Shown one piece after another: positions 8,058-17,309 of a stretch of DNA of 64,000 nucleotides. The first letter of the stretch is position 1; each line of letters starts with the position of its first letter. The position numbers were made by a program, and so were the translations under genes. Location: NCBI RefSeq assembly GCF_051201015.1, contig NZ_JBPEHI010000001.1; one strand, given 5' to 3'. The notes beneath the pieces were generated by a model, which was not told the DNA's origin, did not search any database, and saw nothing but the letters and a program-made list of their open reading frames with translations. The stretch comes from Petrimonas sulfuriphila. Its GTDB lineage: Bacteria; Bacteroidota; Bacteroidia; Bacteroidales; Dysgonomonadaceae.

Positions 8058-10520
8058 TTATCTTAACAATGCTCCCAGTTCTTTCTCCAAATTCTGCTGA
8101 ATTTTTTGCATGACGGCGTCAATCTGTTTATCATTGAGTGTTTTTTCTTTGTCCTGCAATACGAAATTTACCGCGTACGACTTTTTCCCTTCAGGTAGGT
8201 TCTTTCCTTCGTAAACATCGAACAGAGACAGTTCTTTAAGCAGTTTCCTCTCCGCTTTTTTTGCTGTTTGCTCAATGGCTGCAAAGGTGACGCTTTTATT
8301 GACAAGTAGTGCCAGGTCGCGGCTTACTGAGGGGAACCTGGAGATTTCAGAAAAATGTACTTCGCTTGCTGATGTTTCCTTCAACAGAGCATCCCAGTTC
8401 ATTTCGGCAAAAAAGACGTCGGTGTCGATATCGAACTTCTTCAGGATCTTGCCTGAGGTAATTCCAAAACTTCCGATCTGCCGGTTGAAAGTCAGGATAT
8501 TCATTCCCGAAGCGTAGATTTCGGATTGAGTCGGCTCAAACGTCACCTGATTCTGAGTAAAGCCCAACCGGTTCAATATATTTTCGATATGCGCTTTTAG
8601 TTGAAAAACAGAAGTTTCAGTTTGAGGGGCTGCCCAGTTTTTGGGGTTGCTGTCGCCGCAAATCCAAAGGCCGAGATGGGTTTCTTCGGAATACCCCGAT
8701 AATATATTGCCTTCCTGCTTCCTGTCAGTATCAAAAAAGTAGCAGTTCCCAAATTCGTAAAAATGCAGGTCGTAATGCTTCCTGTTCCGGTTATAAGCGA
8801 TGCTCTCCAGGCCTCCGTAAAGAAGCGTCTGGCGCATTACTCCCAGGTCGTTACTCAGGGGGTTGAGCAGCTTTACCCCGTTTTCTCCCGGGAAGGTTGT
8901 GTTGTCTTCGTAATAGGATTTCCGGGTAAGCGAGTTATTCATTATTTCGCTGAAGCCACTTGCAGTAAGTTGTTCCGAAATAAGTGTCTGTAGTTTGTGT
9001 TTGCGGTCTGTAGGGGTTTGATAAGACAGGTTGGCCCTTAACGAATCGCTGAAATCCACGTTGTTGTATCCGTAGATGCGAAGGATCTCTTCGATCACAT
9101 CCACATCGCGGGTCACATCTACTCTGTAAGTGGGGATGCTAAGTGTCAGTGCCTCTTCCGACTCGTTTTCCGTTTCAATGTCCAGGCTTTGGAGAATGTT
9201 CTTAATCGTTTCCTTCGGAATCTCTTTTCCGATAAGTGAGTTCACCTTCCGGAACGGCAAAACTACTTGTGCATTGTTTATTTTCACCGGATAGATATCG
9301 CGTATTTCGCCTTCAATTTCACCTCCGGCAATCTCCTTGATAAGCATGGCGGCACGTTTCAGTACGTACATCGTGTTTCCGGGGTCGGCACCCCGTTCGA
9401 AGCGGAACGATGAATCGGTGTTCAATCCGTGACGACGAGCGGTTTTGCGCACCCAGGTAGGATTAAAATATGCCGATTCCAGAAACACATCTGTTGTGCT
9501 CCCGGTTACCCCGGACTTCAGTCCGCCGAAAACTCCCGCAATACACATCCCTTCCTTGGTGTTGCAGATCATCAGGTCGTTTTCGTTCAATTCGCGTTCC
9601 TGTTCGTCGAGTGTAAGGAACTTGCTTTTCCCAGGCAATGTGCGAACAACAACCGTGTTGCCTTCGATATAATTTACATCAAATGCGTGCATCGGATGGC
9701 CGGTTTCATGAAGGATGAAGTTTGTGATATCCACAATGTTGTTGATCGGCCGCAGCCCGATAACCAACAGTTTGTTTTTTAACCAATCGGGACTTTCCTT
9801 TACGGTAACACCACGAACGGTCAACCCGGAATATCTTGGACAGGCGGCACTATTTTCAACCACCACGTCTATCCCACCTTCCGATTTATCTGTCTTGAAA
9901 CCGTCAACAGAGGGTTTTGTCAGGGAAAACGGCTTTCCACTTTGTTTTAAATAGGCGGCCAGATCGCGCGCCACTCCGTAATGCGATGCGGCATCTATGC
10001 GGTTGGGGGTGATGTCGACTTCGAGGACGAAATCGCTTTTCACGTTGTAATAATCCTTGGCAAGCATGCCAACCTCAGCATCGTCGGGAAGAACGATAAT
10101 TCCCTCGTGTGATGTTCCAATGCCTATTTCATCTTCGGCACAGATCATTCCAAAAGATTCTTCTCCCCGGATTTTGGAGCGTTTAATGGTTACTGGTTCA
10201 TCACCAAAATAGATTTTAGTGCCGACTGTAGCTACCACCACTTTTTGTCCGGCAGCCACGTTGGGGGCTCCGCAGACTATTTTTAACGGTTCTTCTCCAT
10301 TTCCGATGTTTACAGTTGTCAGGTGCAGGTGGTCGGAGTTGGGATGATGGGTGCAGGTCAGCACTTCGCCGATAACTAATCCTTCAAGACCACCCTTGAC
10401 GGTTTGAATTTCCTCCACACTACCTGTTTCCAATCCAATGGAGGTGAGTGCTGCTGCTGTTTCTTGTGGTGAAAGATCGAATTGCAGGTAATCTTTCAGC
10501 CAATTGTAAGAGATGTTCAT
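8058..10520 (-). CDS. pheT: Phenylalanine--tRNA ligase beta subunit
   Basis: An 820-residue beta chain of the alpha2-beta2 phenylalanyl-tRNA synthetase, full length for bacteria. It opens with MNISYNWLKDYL and then the EMAP-type tRNA-binding OB domain (about residues 40-150, TCTHHPNSDHLHL). The B3/B4 editing domain (about 210-390), the B5 domain (IPTYRVDVTRDVDVIEEILR, near 460) and the catalytic-like core follow. The C-terminal ferredoxin-fold anticodon-binding domain (about 725-820) contains FPSVSRDLALLV. The alpha subunit pheS is not adjacent, the usual situation in many Bacteroidota. The gene sits 218 nt after the DUF418 gene with its own candidate promoter, and yebC follows. Confidence 0.97.
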   Translation of the reverse strand: MNISYNWLKDYLQFDLSPQETAAALTSIGLETGSVEEIQTVKGGLEGLVIGEVLTCTHHPNSDHLHLTTVNIGNGEEPLKIVCGAPNVAAGQKVVVATVGTKIYFGDEPVTIKRSKIRGEESFGMICAEDEIGIGTSHEGIIVLPDDAEVGMLAKDYYNVKSDFVLEVDITPNRIDAASHYGVARDLAAYLKQSGKPFSLTKPSVDGFKTDKSEGGIDVVVENSAACPRYSGLTVRGVTVKESPDWLKNKLLVIGLRPINNIVDITNFILHETGHPMHAFDVNYIEGNTVVVRTLPGKSKFLTLDEQERELNENDLMICNTKEGMCIAGVFGGLKSGVTGSTTDVFLESAYFNPTWVRKTARRHGLNTDSSFRFERGADPGNTMYVLKRAAMLIKEIAGGEIEGEIRDIYPVKINNAQVVLPFRKVNSLIGKEIPKETIKNILQSLDIETENESEEALTLSIPTYRVDVTRDVDVIEEILRIYGYNNVDFSDSLRANLSYQTPTDRKHKLQTLISEQLTASGFSEIMNNSLTRKSYYEDNTTFPGENGVKLLNPLSNDLGVMRQTLLYGGLESIAYNRNRKHYDLHFYEFGNCYFFDTDRKQEGNILSGYSEETHLGLWICGDSNPKNWAAPQTETSVFQLKAHIENILNRLGFTQNQVTFEPTQSEIYASGMNILTFNRQIGSFGITSGKILKKFDIDTDVFFAEMNWDALLKETSASEVHFSEISRFPSVSRDLALLVNKSVTFAAIEQTAKKAERKLLKELSLFDVYEGKNLPEGKKSYAVNFVLQDKEKTLNDKQIDAVMQKIQQNLEKELGALLR

Positions 10521-10610
10521 TCTAAAGTCGTTTATTTTGACAACCCAGGCTCAGATTCTTCGTTTTTACTCAGAATAGCTAATATGGGTTTTGCTTCAAG
10601 AAAAAGTGTT

Positions 10611-10618
10611 CAAAATTA
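10611..10618 (-). promoter_or_regulatory. Candidate -7 box of pheT
   Basis: On the minus strand TAATTTTG fits TAnnTTTG and a TTTG lies 23 nt further upstream, slightly longer than the usual spacing. It lies about 90 nt before the pheT start. A 7-bp inverted repeat (CAAAGTT/AACTTTG, 10642-10659) overlaps the upstream element and has no U-tract. Confidence 0.35.
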
Positions 10619-10738
10619 CAAAAAAATACGATAGCCTCCGTCAAAGTTCTGAAACTTTGTAGATCCTGAAGAATAATCCTCAAGTATAAATCCTGATTTA
10701 CGGGGCATACATGCCCTTTTAATGCGGATGGGAAGTGG

Positions 10739-11908
10739 TTAACTATTTATCCATGTCCATTTGTGCCAAATCCCTTCCAGAGGGCCTTGCTTGTGTTTCC
10801 CCAGCCAGAACCTGGAAAACATCATCTGCAGGGAAAAGACAGCTATCCCTATCACCAGGCTGAATGTACGCCCGCAATACGGAGCCAGGTACAGTCCGAT
10901 GGGGAAATAGATCAGTGCCCCGAAGATGGACTGGGAGACATAATTGGTAAGGCTCATTTTCCCATAAAAACGTAAGCCGGACAATCTTTTTCTAAAAAAA
11001 CGCTTTTCGTAAAGCAACACAAACGATGCTATCAGAACAAAAGTAAGCGCTAATTTATACCAGATATCGAATATAAGGCCCACGGTTTGTTGGGCCATGG
11101 GGTCGGACTGCAACAGCAGTTTTTTGATTATGTTAAACAGGATAAAGGAAACGGATGAAATTATCAAAACCCTTTTCCAGAAACGTAAATTATCGGGAGT
11201 GTTGATGAAGAACTGTTTTCTTCCGATATAAAACCCCAACAGGAACAATCCTGCAGCTTGCAGAAAACGGCCCGAGCCGAGGGCCCACATAAGGCTTACT
11301 TTCTGGCCAAGCGTTACGTTGACACGGATAAAATCAAGAAAACTGCCGTTTTTCGTGTTCTCGACAACTTGCTGGTGCAGCGAAACCGCGCCAAAATCGG
11401 GCAATTGGTACGCCGGGTTAAACCGGGATAAAATAAAATGTATCCATTCTACCGGTTGAAGCAGCAAGACAATGATGAATACCAGAACGGCTCTGTCCGG
11501 CCAGTTGCGGCAAATAAACAGGACGAGTGAAACGTAGACGAACAGCATGAGCACATCTCCCGCAGGAAAGAAGGCCGCATTAAGGACGGCAAAGACGGCA
11601 AGAAGGGCCATTCGCCACAAAAAACGGTACCCGAAATCTTTCCCTTTTTTCTTTTGATTGTTGTGCTGGATATAAAACGTAAAGCCGAAAAGCATGGTGA
11701 AGATGGCATACGTTTTTCCGCTAAAAAGAGTGAAAATAATTTTCACGGAGAGCTGGTCCAGAATAGTAAGCCAGTGAGGCGAATGGGTAGGAAATTCCGG
11801 GAAAAAGAAATGGTCGACATTGTGTACCAGGAGGATCGCCATTATTGCAAATCCGCGTAAGGAATCCACTACTTCTATACGACTTGTCTTGCCTGTTGAG
11901 ATTTCCAT
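10739..11908 (-). CDS. DUF418 domain-containing membrane protein
   Basis: A 389-residue polytopic inner-membrane protein of the DUF418 (YeiB-like) family, distantly related to acyltransferase-3-type membrane proteins. The hallmark N-terminus VDSLRGFAIMAILLVHN is present, followed by about ten hydrophobic segments. The C-terminal DUF418 part contains FYGKMSLTNYVSQSIFGA and ends with the common KHKQGPLEGIWHKWTW. The function is unknown; a role in transport or acylation of an envelope component has been suggested for relatives. It is transcribed in the same direction as pheT but 218 nt away, so a separate transcript is likely. Confidence 0.88.
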   Translation of the reverse strand: MEISTGKTSRIEVVDSLRGFAIMAILLVHNVDHFFFPEFPTHSPHWLTILDQLSVKIIFTLFSGKTYAIFTMLFGFTFYIQHNNQKKKGKDFGYRFLWRMALLAVFAVLNAAFFPAGDVLMLFVYVSLVLFICRNWPDRAVLVFIIVLLLQPVEWIHFILSRFNPAYQLPDFGAVSLHQQVVENTKNGSFLDFIRVNVTLGQKVSLMWALGSGRFLQAAGLFLLGFYIGRKQFFINTPDNLRFWKRVLIISSVSFILFNIIKKLLLQSDPMAQQTVGLIFDIWYKLALTFVLIASFVLLYEKRFFRKRLSGLRFYGKMSLTNYVSQSIFGALIYFPIGLYLAPYCGRTFSLVIGIAVFSLQMMFSRFWLGKHKQGPLEGIWHKWTWINS

Positions 11909-11939
11909 AATTAACCTTGTGATTTTTAAAATGAATTTG

Positions 11940-11947
11940 CAAACATA
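11940..11947 (-). promoter_or_regulatory. Candidate -7 box of DUF418 gene
   Basis: TATGTTTG on the minus strand fits TAnnTTTG and lies about 32 nt before the ATG at 11908. No convincing upstream TTG element is seen. Confidence 0.45.
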
Positions 11948-12047
11948 AGCATTTCTTTAAAAAAAAATCATCCGGATTAAAAAAAAAATTGGCCGCTTGT
12001 CCGTCTCACGTATTATCGCAAGGTAATCAGTTGAATTACCGGTTCTC

Positions 12048-12356
12048 TCAAGGTGTAAAAAACTCTACCTTTCCGCATTTGGGACAAACGTACAAGTCGA
12101 ACGTTTCTTTGTTGACAAAAAGTTCGAATAAATTTCCCATGGCACCCAACCGGGAACCCTCGTGGAACTTGTAATTCCCGGAGAATCGCATCGGAACGCC
12201 CTTACACCTTAAACAGGTGATTTGCCTTTTCAGTTGATCCTGTTCGGCAATCTCAACGATCCGGTTTTCTATAAAACTGTAATTGCAATTCCAGCAAAGT
12301 TGAAAGTTATCAATAACTTCAGCCCGGCAGTTTGGGCAAATTTTTACTATTTCCAT
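12048..12356 (-). CDS. Small zinc-ribbon protein
   Basis: A 102-residue cytoplasmic protein with three cysteine pairs that look like zinc-binding knuckles: CPNC and CWNC near the N-terminus, CLRC mid-protein and CPKCGKVEFF at the end. A hydrophobic patch (GAMGNLFELFV) separates the last two. A longer reading begins at 12398, but the -7 box at 12373-12380 lies inside that extension. The ATG at 12356 is therefore the probable start and gives the natural beginning MEIVKICPNC. It follows pgk on the same strand but is separated from it by a strong terminator, so it is transcribed on its own. The arrangement suggests a nucleic-acid or protein-binding adaptor; the function is unknown. Confidence 0.75.
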   Translation of the reverse strand: MEIVKICPNCRAEVIDNFQLCWNCNYSFIENRIVEIAEQDQLKRQITCLRCKGVPMRFSGNYKFHEGSRLGAMGNLFELFVNKETFDLYVCPKCGKVEFFTP

Positions 12357-12372
12357 ATTCGGCAAGTTTTTA

Positions 12373-12380
12373 CAAAGATA
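12373..12380 (-). promoter_or_regulatory. -7 box of zinc-ribbon gene
   Basis: TATCTTTG on the minus strand is a perfect TAnnTTTG match about 16 nt before the ATG at 12356. It directly abuts the U-tract of the pgk terminator, and it decides the start codon of the gene. Confidence 0.6.
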
Positions 12381-12415
12381 AAAAAACCGCACGAACAATA
12401 GCTGTCCGTACGGTT
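12379..12415 (-). terminator. Intrinsic terminator of pgk
   Basis: On the minus strand AACCGTACG and CGTGCGGTT form a 9-bp stem (one G-U pair) around a 13-nt loop, followed by a run of about six U. It lies about 40 nt after the pgk stop codon. Confidence 0.8.
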
Positions 12416-12455
12416 AATATCTTAAGGTGTCACGAAGTGTACACCTGCATTTTTA

Positions 12456-13715
12456 TCAATACCCCCTTATCGCTTTGATTCCCGGAAGTACCTTGCCTTC
12501 GATCATTTCAAGCAGTGCTCCTCCACCGGTGGAGACATACGAGACATCGTCAGCAAGTCCGAATTTATTGATACAGGCTACCGAATCGCCTCCTCCTATA
12601 AGGGAGAAAGCTCCTTTTTGAGTAGCTTCCACGATGGCGTCAGCCACTGCGCGTGAGCCTTTGTCGAAATTGTCAAATTCAAATACGCCCACGGGACCAT
12701 TCCATAAAATGGTCTTGGAGTTCTTGATCACTTCGGCGAATACTTTTTCCGTTTCGGGACCAATGTCCAGACCTTCCCAGCCGTTGGGGATTTCTTTTAC
12801 AGACCCAAAATCGGTCTTGGCATCATTACTGAAGCTGTCGGCAAGTTTTGCGTCGGTTGCCAGTACCAGGTTTACGCCTTTCTCCTTGGCCAGATCAACG
12901 ATTTCGTTAGCCAGGTCAAGCTTGTCATTTTCAACGATAGAGTCCCCGATTTTTCCACCGCCGGCTTTTGCAAATGTATAGGTCATTCCGCCGGCAAGGA
13001 TCAGGTTGTCTACTTTGTCGAGCAGGTTTTTAATAAGTTCAATTTTCGTGGAAACCTTTGATCCACCCATAATGGCTGTGAATGGCCTCTCCGTGTCGGA
13101 CATCACTTTTTCTACGGCATTAACCTCATTCTGCATCAAATAGCCGAACATCTTGTTTCCTGCATCGAAATAATCAGCAATAAGTGCGGTTGAGGCGTGT
13201 GCCCGGTGTGCGGTACCAAAGGCATCGTTTACATAAACATCGGCATAAGAAGCCAATTTCTTGGTAAATTCTTTTTGCGATTCTTTTACTGCTTTTTTTG
13301 CTGCTGCCGTTTCTTCTTCCGTAGCCCCTTCCGGTAGCCGGGGTTTTCCTTCTTCCTCAGCGTAGAAACGAAGGTTTTCGAGCAATAAGGCTTCTCCCGG
13401 ACGTAAAGCGGCTGCTTTTGCTTCGGTTTCTTCACCAATGCAATCGTTGGCAAAATGAACATCAACACCCAGTAATTCTGAAACCCGGGGGAGGATATGT
13501 TTCAACGAATATTTTTCGGTAGGACCTTTCGGCCGGCCCAAGTGTGAGCCAATGATCACGCTCCCCCCGTCCTTGAGGATTTTTTTCAACGTGGGGATAG
13601 CTGCACGAATGCGGGTGTCGTCAGTAATCTTGAAGTTTTCATCGAGCGGCACGTTGAAATCCACACGAACGAATGCCTTTTTACCGGCAAAATTGAAAGT
13701 GTCAATTGTTTGCAT
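12456..13715 (-). CDS. pgk: Phosphoglycerate kinase
   Basis: A 419-residue glycolytic kinase that transfers phosphate from 1,3-bisphosphoglycerate to ADP. The N-terminal substrate-binding domain has RVDFNVPLD and GSHLGRPKG. The C-terminal nucleotide-binding domain contains FTAIMGGSKVSTKI, WNGPVGVFEF and the GGGDSVACINKFG loop, and ends with STGGGALLEMIEGKVLPG. A charged insertion (about residues 117-145) is typical of Bacteroidales enzymes and accounts for the length. The gene has a TATCTTTG promoter and its own terminator, so it is probably monocistronic. Confidence 0.98.
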   Translation of the reverse strand: MQTIDTFNFAGKKAFVRVDFNVPLDENFKITDDTRIRAAIPTLKKILKDGGSVIIGSHLGRPKGPTEKYSLKHILPRVSELLGVDVHFANDCIGEETEAKAAALRPGEALLLENLRFYAEEEGKPRLPEGATEEETAAAKKAVKESQKEFTKKLASYADVYVNDAFGTAHRAHASTALIADYFDAGNKMFGYLMQNEVNAVEKVMSDTERPFTAIMGGSKVSTKIELIKNLLDKVDNLILAGGMTYTFAKAGGGKIGDSIVENDKLDLANEIVDLAKEKGVNLVLATDAKLADSFSNDAKTDFGSVKEIPNGWEGLDIGPETEKVFAEVIKNSKTILWNGPVGVFEFDNFDKGSRAVADAIVEATQKGAFSLIGGGDSVACINKFGLADDVSYVSTGGGALLEMIEGKVLPGIKAIRGY

Positions 13716-13777
13716 AATTTTTTATTTTATGAGAATATATTCATTGGAGTGTATAAACAATCTTTGCAATTGGATCA

Positions 13778-13785
13778 CAAAGATA
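13778..13785 (-). promoter_or_regulatory. -7 box of pgk
   Basis: TATCTTTG on the minus strand matches TAnnTTTG exactly, about 63 nt before the pgk ATG at 13715. No -33 TTG is obvious at the standard distance. Confidence 0.5.
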
Positions 13786-13825
13786 AGGAAAATACAGAAT
13801 TTTTTCTTTAATTACGCAAAAAAAG

Positions 13826-14245
13826 TTACACATCCGTGATTTTCACCTCGTACGAAACCGGAACCGCTTTTTTATACATCGCCAACACGCCGCAATATTT
13901 ATCGAACGATAATTGGCATGCACGCTCCAATTTATCTTTTGGTAAATCTTTACCCTCGAATTCGTATACTACCTTCAGGTCGGTATATTGTTTGGGATAT
14001 TCGTCTGTCATGCCGGATTCTATTTGAACGTTAAATCCTTTAATGTCGATGCGCATTTTTCTCAGGATTTCTACCACATCAAGCCCTGTACAACCTGCTG
14101 CGGCTACCAGAAGCAGTTTTTTAGGCCGTGGCCCTGCATCATTGCCTCCGGCATCTTCCGCCAGGTCAATTACCACGTTGTGTCCGTCAACGTCGGTTTC
14201 AAAAATGTTGTTATCTTTCCAAATGGTTTTAATTGAATGTGTCAT
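13826..14245 (-). CDS. OsmC family protein
   Basis: A 139-residue OsmC/Ohr-fold protein. Family members reduce organic hydroperoxides or act in thiol-dependent detoxification using two cysteines. Both are visible: one in AAAGCTGLDVVEIL and one in the C-terminal helix FDKYCGVLAMYKK. A glycine/asparagine-rich loop (DAGGNDAGPRPKKLL) is typical of the YhfA-like subgroup. The start is placed at the ATG at 14245 (MTHSIKTIW), which matches family N-termini; an upstream in-frame extension to 14347 looks non-coding. It is divergent from the asparaginase gene. Confidence 0.88.
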   Translation of the reverse strand: MTHSIKTIWKDNNIFETDVDGHNVVIDLAEDAGGNDAGPRPKKLLLVAAAGCTGLDVVEILRKMRIDIKGFNVQIESGMTDEYPKQYTDLKVVYEFEGKDLPKDKLERACQLSFDKYCGVLAMYKKAVPVSYEVKITDV

Positions 14246-14411
14246 AAATGTAATGTTTGATGGTTGATTTTTAGACCTCTTCACTGATAGATGGCCGATT
14301 TTTCCGATGCCTGTCATCCGTTCAGTTTCCGCTTTTTGATTAAACAAAAAAAAGATACTTTTGTTCTTTGAAAAAAGTCAGTATTTCGTAGCAAAGTGTC
14401 AATTGTTTTTG

Positions 14412-14419
14412 TATTTTTG
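14412..14419 (+). promoter_or_regulatory. Candidate -7 box of asparaginase gene
   Basis: TATTTTTG fits TAnnTTTG and lies 17 nt before the ATG at 14437. A second match, TACTTTTG at 14356-14363, is further upstream. Which one is used cannot be decided from sequence. Confidence 0.45.
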
Positions 14420-14436
14420 TGAAAATTTAGGCTATT

Positions 14437-15477
14437 ATGATTGACAAAAACGCACGAGTTTTGCTCATTTACACGGGTGGAACCATCGGGATGGTTGAGA
14501 ACCTGGAAACCGGAGCCCTGGAAGCCTTTAATTTCAGTCATTTGAAGTCAAACGTGCCTGAGATGAAGCGTTTAAATTTCAATGTAGACACCTACTTGTT
14601 TGATCCACCGATTGATTCATCGGAAGTCAGTCCTCAAAACTGGCAGGATATGGCCACGGTAGTGGAAGATAACTACAACGATTACGACGGTTTTGTGATT
14701 TTGCACGGCACCGATACGATGTCTTATACGGCATCGGTACTGAGTTTGATGTTCGAGAACCTGACAAAACCCGTTATATTCACCGGATCACAGTTGCCTA
14801 TCGGTAAACTCCGCACAGATGGGAAGGAAAACCTGATTACTGCTCTTGAGATTGCTGCCGATAAAGATAAATCGGGAAGGCCAGTCGTGCCTGAATTGTG
14901 TATTTATATGCAAAACCTGCTGATGCGTGGAAATCGAACAACGAAAGTAAACTCGGAGAACTTCAGTGCTTTTAACAGTCCTAATTATCCGTACCTGGCT
15001 GAGGTGGGGGTAGATATTCGTTACCACGATAAGTTTATTTTACAGCCGGATTATGATAAGCCTGTCATATTTAATTTCAGGCTCGATCACAACGTTGCTA
15101 TCCTGAAATTATTCCCCGGTATTCAGGAAAGTGTGGTGAGGTCAATCCTTTCGGTTCCTGCACTGAGAGGTGTTGTGCTGGAAACTTACGGTTCGGGTAA
15201 TGCGCCTACCGATCAGTGGTTTATTGATGCGTTGCAGGAGGCGATAGACCAAGGAATTGTTATTGTTAACGTGACGCAATGCCTTTACGGAAACGTGGAA
15301 ATGCACCGGTATGAAACGGGTCAGCATTTGGAAAAATTAGGGGTTGTTTCGGGGCACGACATCACCACGGAGGCTGCTTTGGCCAAGTTAATGATTTTGC
15401 AGGGCAACGGCAAAACCCCCGATCAGGTAAGGAGGTTGATGTCGGTTTCGCTACGAGGAGAGCTGACGGAAAGGTAA
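14437..15477 (+). CDS. ansA: Type I L-asparaginase
   Basis: A 346-residue asparaginase/glutaminase-superfamily enzyme that hydrolyses asparagine to aspartate and ammonia. The nucleophile motif YTGGTIGM is at residues 12-19 and the second signature HGTDTMSYTASVLS follows near residue 88. There is no signal peptide, consistent with the cytoplasmic type I enzyme. The GSG(N)AP segment of the C-terminal domain (ETYGSGNAPT) is also present. The stop codon lies 38 nt before the GH15 gene, which has its own -7 box in the gap. Confidence 0.95.
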   Translation: MIDKNARVLLIYTGGTIGMVENLETGALEAFNFSHLKSNVPEMKRLNFNVDTYLFDPPIDSSEVSPQNWQDMATVVEDNYNDYDGFVILHGTDTMSYTASVLSLMFENLTKPVIFTGSQLPIGKLRTDGKENLITALEIAADKDKSGRPVVPELCIYMQNLLMRGNRTTKVNSENFSAFNSPNYPYLAEVGVDIRYHDKFILQPDYDKPVIFNFRLDHNVAILKLFPGIQESVVRSILSVPALRGVVLETYGSGNAPTDQWFIDALQEAIDQGIVIVNVTQCLYGNVEMHRYETGQHLEKLGVVSGHDITTEAALAKLMILQGNGKTPDQVRRLMSVSLRGELTER

Positions 15478-15483
15478 AATTCT

Positions 15484-15491
15484 TATCTTTG
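15484..15491 (+). promoter_or_regulatory. -7 box of GH15 gene
   Basis: TATCTTTG is a perfect TAnnTTTG match 24 nt before the ATG at 15516, in the short gap after the asparaginase gene. It overlaps the alternative TTG start at 15489, which argues for the ATG at 15516. Confidence 0.55.
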
Positions 15492-15515
15492 TTTTCAACA
15501 TACATAAGAAAACAA

Positions 15516-17309
15516 ATGAAGAATTTAGATTACGGAGTGATAGGAAATTGCCGCACGGCGGCATTAGTGTCCAAAGAAGGGAGTATCGATTGGCTTTGTT
15601 TGCCCGATTTCGATTCTCCTTCGGTTTTTACCCGTCTGTTGGATGAGGAAAAAGGAGGGAGCTTCGCTTTTCTAGTGTCGGGTGAGTATGTTGTAACGCA
15701 AACATATCTGGGTAACACCAATATCCTTTCCACACGGTTTGAAGCACCTGAGGGAGCATTTACCGTGCTGGACTATATGCCCCGGTACAGGACAAGCGAA
15801 AAAAGCCACTACTTGCCGCCCGAAGTCCACAGGTACCTGCGTGTTTTGTACGGAAAGCCAAAAATGCGCATTTTGTATGACCCGAAAATGAATTATGCCG
15901 GAGAAGAGGCTGTGCATACAGTTTTCCCCAACTACATAAGAACATCGTCAGCGGTAGATGCCGAGGACAAGATTTACCTCTACTCGAGCGTGAATTTCGA
16001 CGTTATCCTGAGCGGTGAAGAGTTCACGCTTACGGATCATCAGTTTTTTCTGCTTTCTTACAACCAAAAGCTTGTAGCGATAGACGAAAACCGGGTCTTG
16101 CTGGATTACGAGCGTACGAAAGTGTACTGGCTTAACTGGATTAACCGTTCACGCGAGTACCGTCAATACGGAGATATGGTTAACCGCAGTATGCTGGTGT
16201 TGAAACTGATGTCGTACCAGCATTCCGGTGCCATGTTGGCAGCCGTTACAACCAGTCTGCCCGAAAGCATCGGGGAAACCCGTAACTGGGATTATCGCTT
16301 CTGCTGGCTTCGTGATGCTTCCATGTCTATCGATACCTTGCTGCACATGAAACATCAGGGCACGGCCGAACGATTTATAGGGTTCATAAAACGTATTCTG
16401 AAGTCGCGTGAGGATACTTTTCAGATAATGTACGGGATCCGGGGTGAGAGGGAATTGACCGAAGAAATTTTATCCCACCTGGCCGGATATGAGAATTCTT
16501 ATCCCGTCCGTATCGGAAACGCTGCTTATAACCAGTTGCAGAACGATTCACTGGGATACCTGATGGATGTAATATACAAATACTACCTGTACTTTCCGGG
16601 GACGCTCGACGAAGTGGAGGAGATCTGGGAAGTCGTGAGAAACATGGTGCGGATGGTGCTGAAATCGTGGCGCTCTCCCGATCAGAGCATTTGGGAGTTC
16701 CGCACACGTGAATTGAATTTTGTGTTTTCCAAAGTGATGAGCTGGGTGGCACTTGACAGGGCGTCTCTGATTGCAGAGCTGCTGCACAAAGACAATTACG
16801 CGGAATTGTGGCGAAAAGAAGCAAACGGTATTAAGGAGGAGATACACGAAAAGGGCTGGAACGAAGAATTGCAATGCTTTACGCAGGCTTATGAGAATAC
16901 CGATCACGACTCTTCGCTTCTGCTGATGCAGTTTTATGACTTTATTGACGCCCGCGATGAGCGTTACGTGAAAACCGTGAAGGCAATCAAAGAGAACTTG
17001 TTTCACAACGGGTTGATGTACAGGTATAAAGCTGAAGACGATTTTGGAAAACCCACCTCATCGTTCACCATCTGCACGTTTTGGCTGATAGAAGCGCTTT
17101 TTGTAATCGGAGAGACGGATCAGGCTCGTGAAATTTTCGAATCGATGATCACTTATTCCAATCACGTGGGGTTGTACAGCGAAGACCTGGATTTTGAGAC
17201 CAAGCGCCAGCTCGGGAATTTCCCGCAGGCATACTCTCACCTGGCGTTCATCAATACGGCCACGCTACTTTCTGAAGAGAAGAAGCTGTCGAGGTTTATC
17301 CGTCCGTAG
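15516..17309 (+). CDS. Glycoside hydrolase family 15 protein (glucoamylase/trehalase-like)
   Basis: A 597-residue GH15 enzyme with an N-terminal beta-sandwich (about residues 1-230) and a C-terminal (alpha/alpha)6 barrel. It begins with the family-typical MKNLDYGVIGNCRTAALV and GSIDWLCLPDFDSPSVF. Barrel signatures are NWDYRFCWLRDAS and SIWEF...FSKVMSWVALDRA, which carries the proposed catalytic acid Glu. SEDLDFE...QLGNFPQAYSHLAFI carries the catalytic base region. There is no signal peptide, so it acts in the cytoplasm. Several cytoplasmic GH15 members are trehalases, and the neighbouring trehalose synthase/phosphatase supports a role in trehalose turnover (inference). Its 3' end overlaps that of the opposing mscS-type gene by 14 nt. 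Confidence 0.93.
   Translation: MKNLDYGVIGNCRTAALVSKEGSIDWLCLPDFDSPSVFTRLLDEEKGGSFAFLVSGEYVVTQTYLGNTNILSTRFEAPEGAFTVLDYMPRYRTSEKSHYLPPEVHRYLRVLYGKPKMRILYDPKMNYAGEEAVHTVFPNYIRTSSAVDAEDKIYLYSSVNFDVILSGEEFTLTDHQFFLLSYNQKLVAIDENRVLLDYERTKVYWLNWINRSREYRQYGDMVNRSMLVLKLMSYQHSGAMLAAVTTSLPESIGETRNWDYRFCWLRDASMSIDTLLHMKHQGTAERFIGFIKRILKSREDTFQIMYGIRGERELTEEILSHLAGYENSYPVRIGNAAYNQLQNDSLGYLMDVIYKYYLYFPGTLDEVEEIWEVVRNMVRMVLKSWRSPDQSIWEFRTRELNFVFSKVMSWVALDRASLIAELLHKDNYAELWRKEANGIKEEIHEKGWNEELQCFTQAYENTDHDSSLLLMQFYDFIDARDERYVKTVKAIKENLFHNGLMYRYKAEDDFGKPTSSFTICTFWLIEALFVIGETDQAREIFESMITYSNHVGLYSEDLDFETKRQLGNFPQAYSHLAFINTATLLSEEKKLSRFIRP

Noticed and set aside
10642..10659. Terminator between the DUF418 gene and pheT
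   Set aside because: A 7-bp inverted repeat is present but no U-tract follows on the minus strand.
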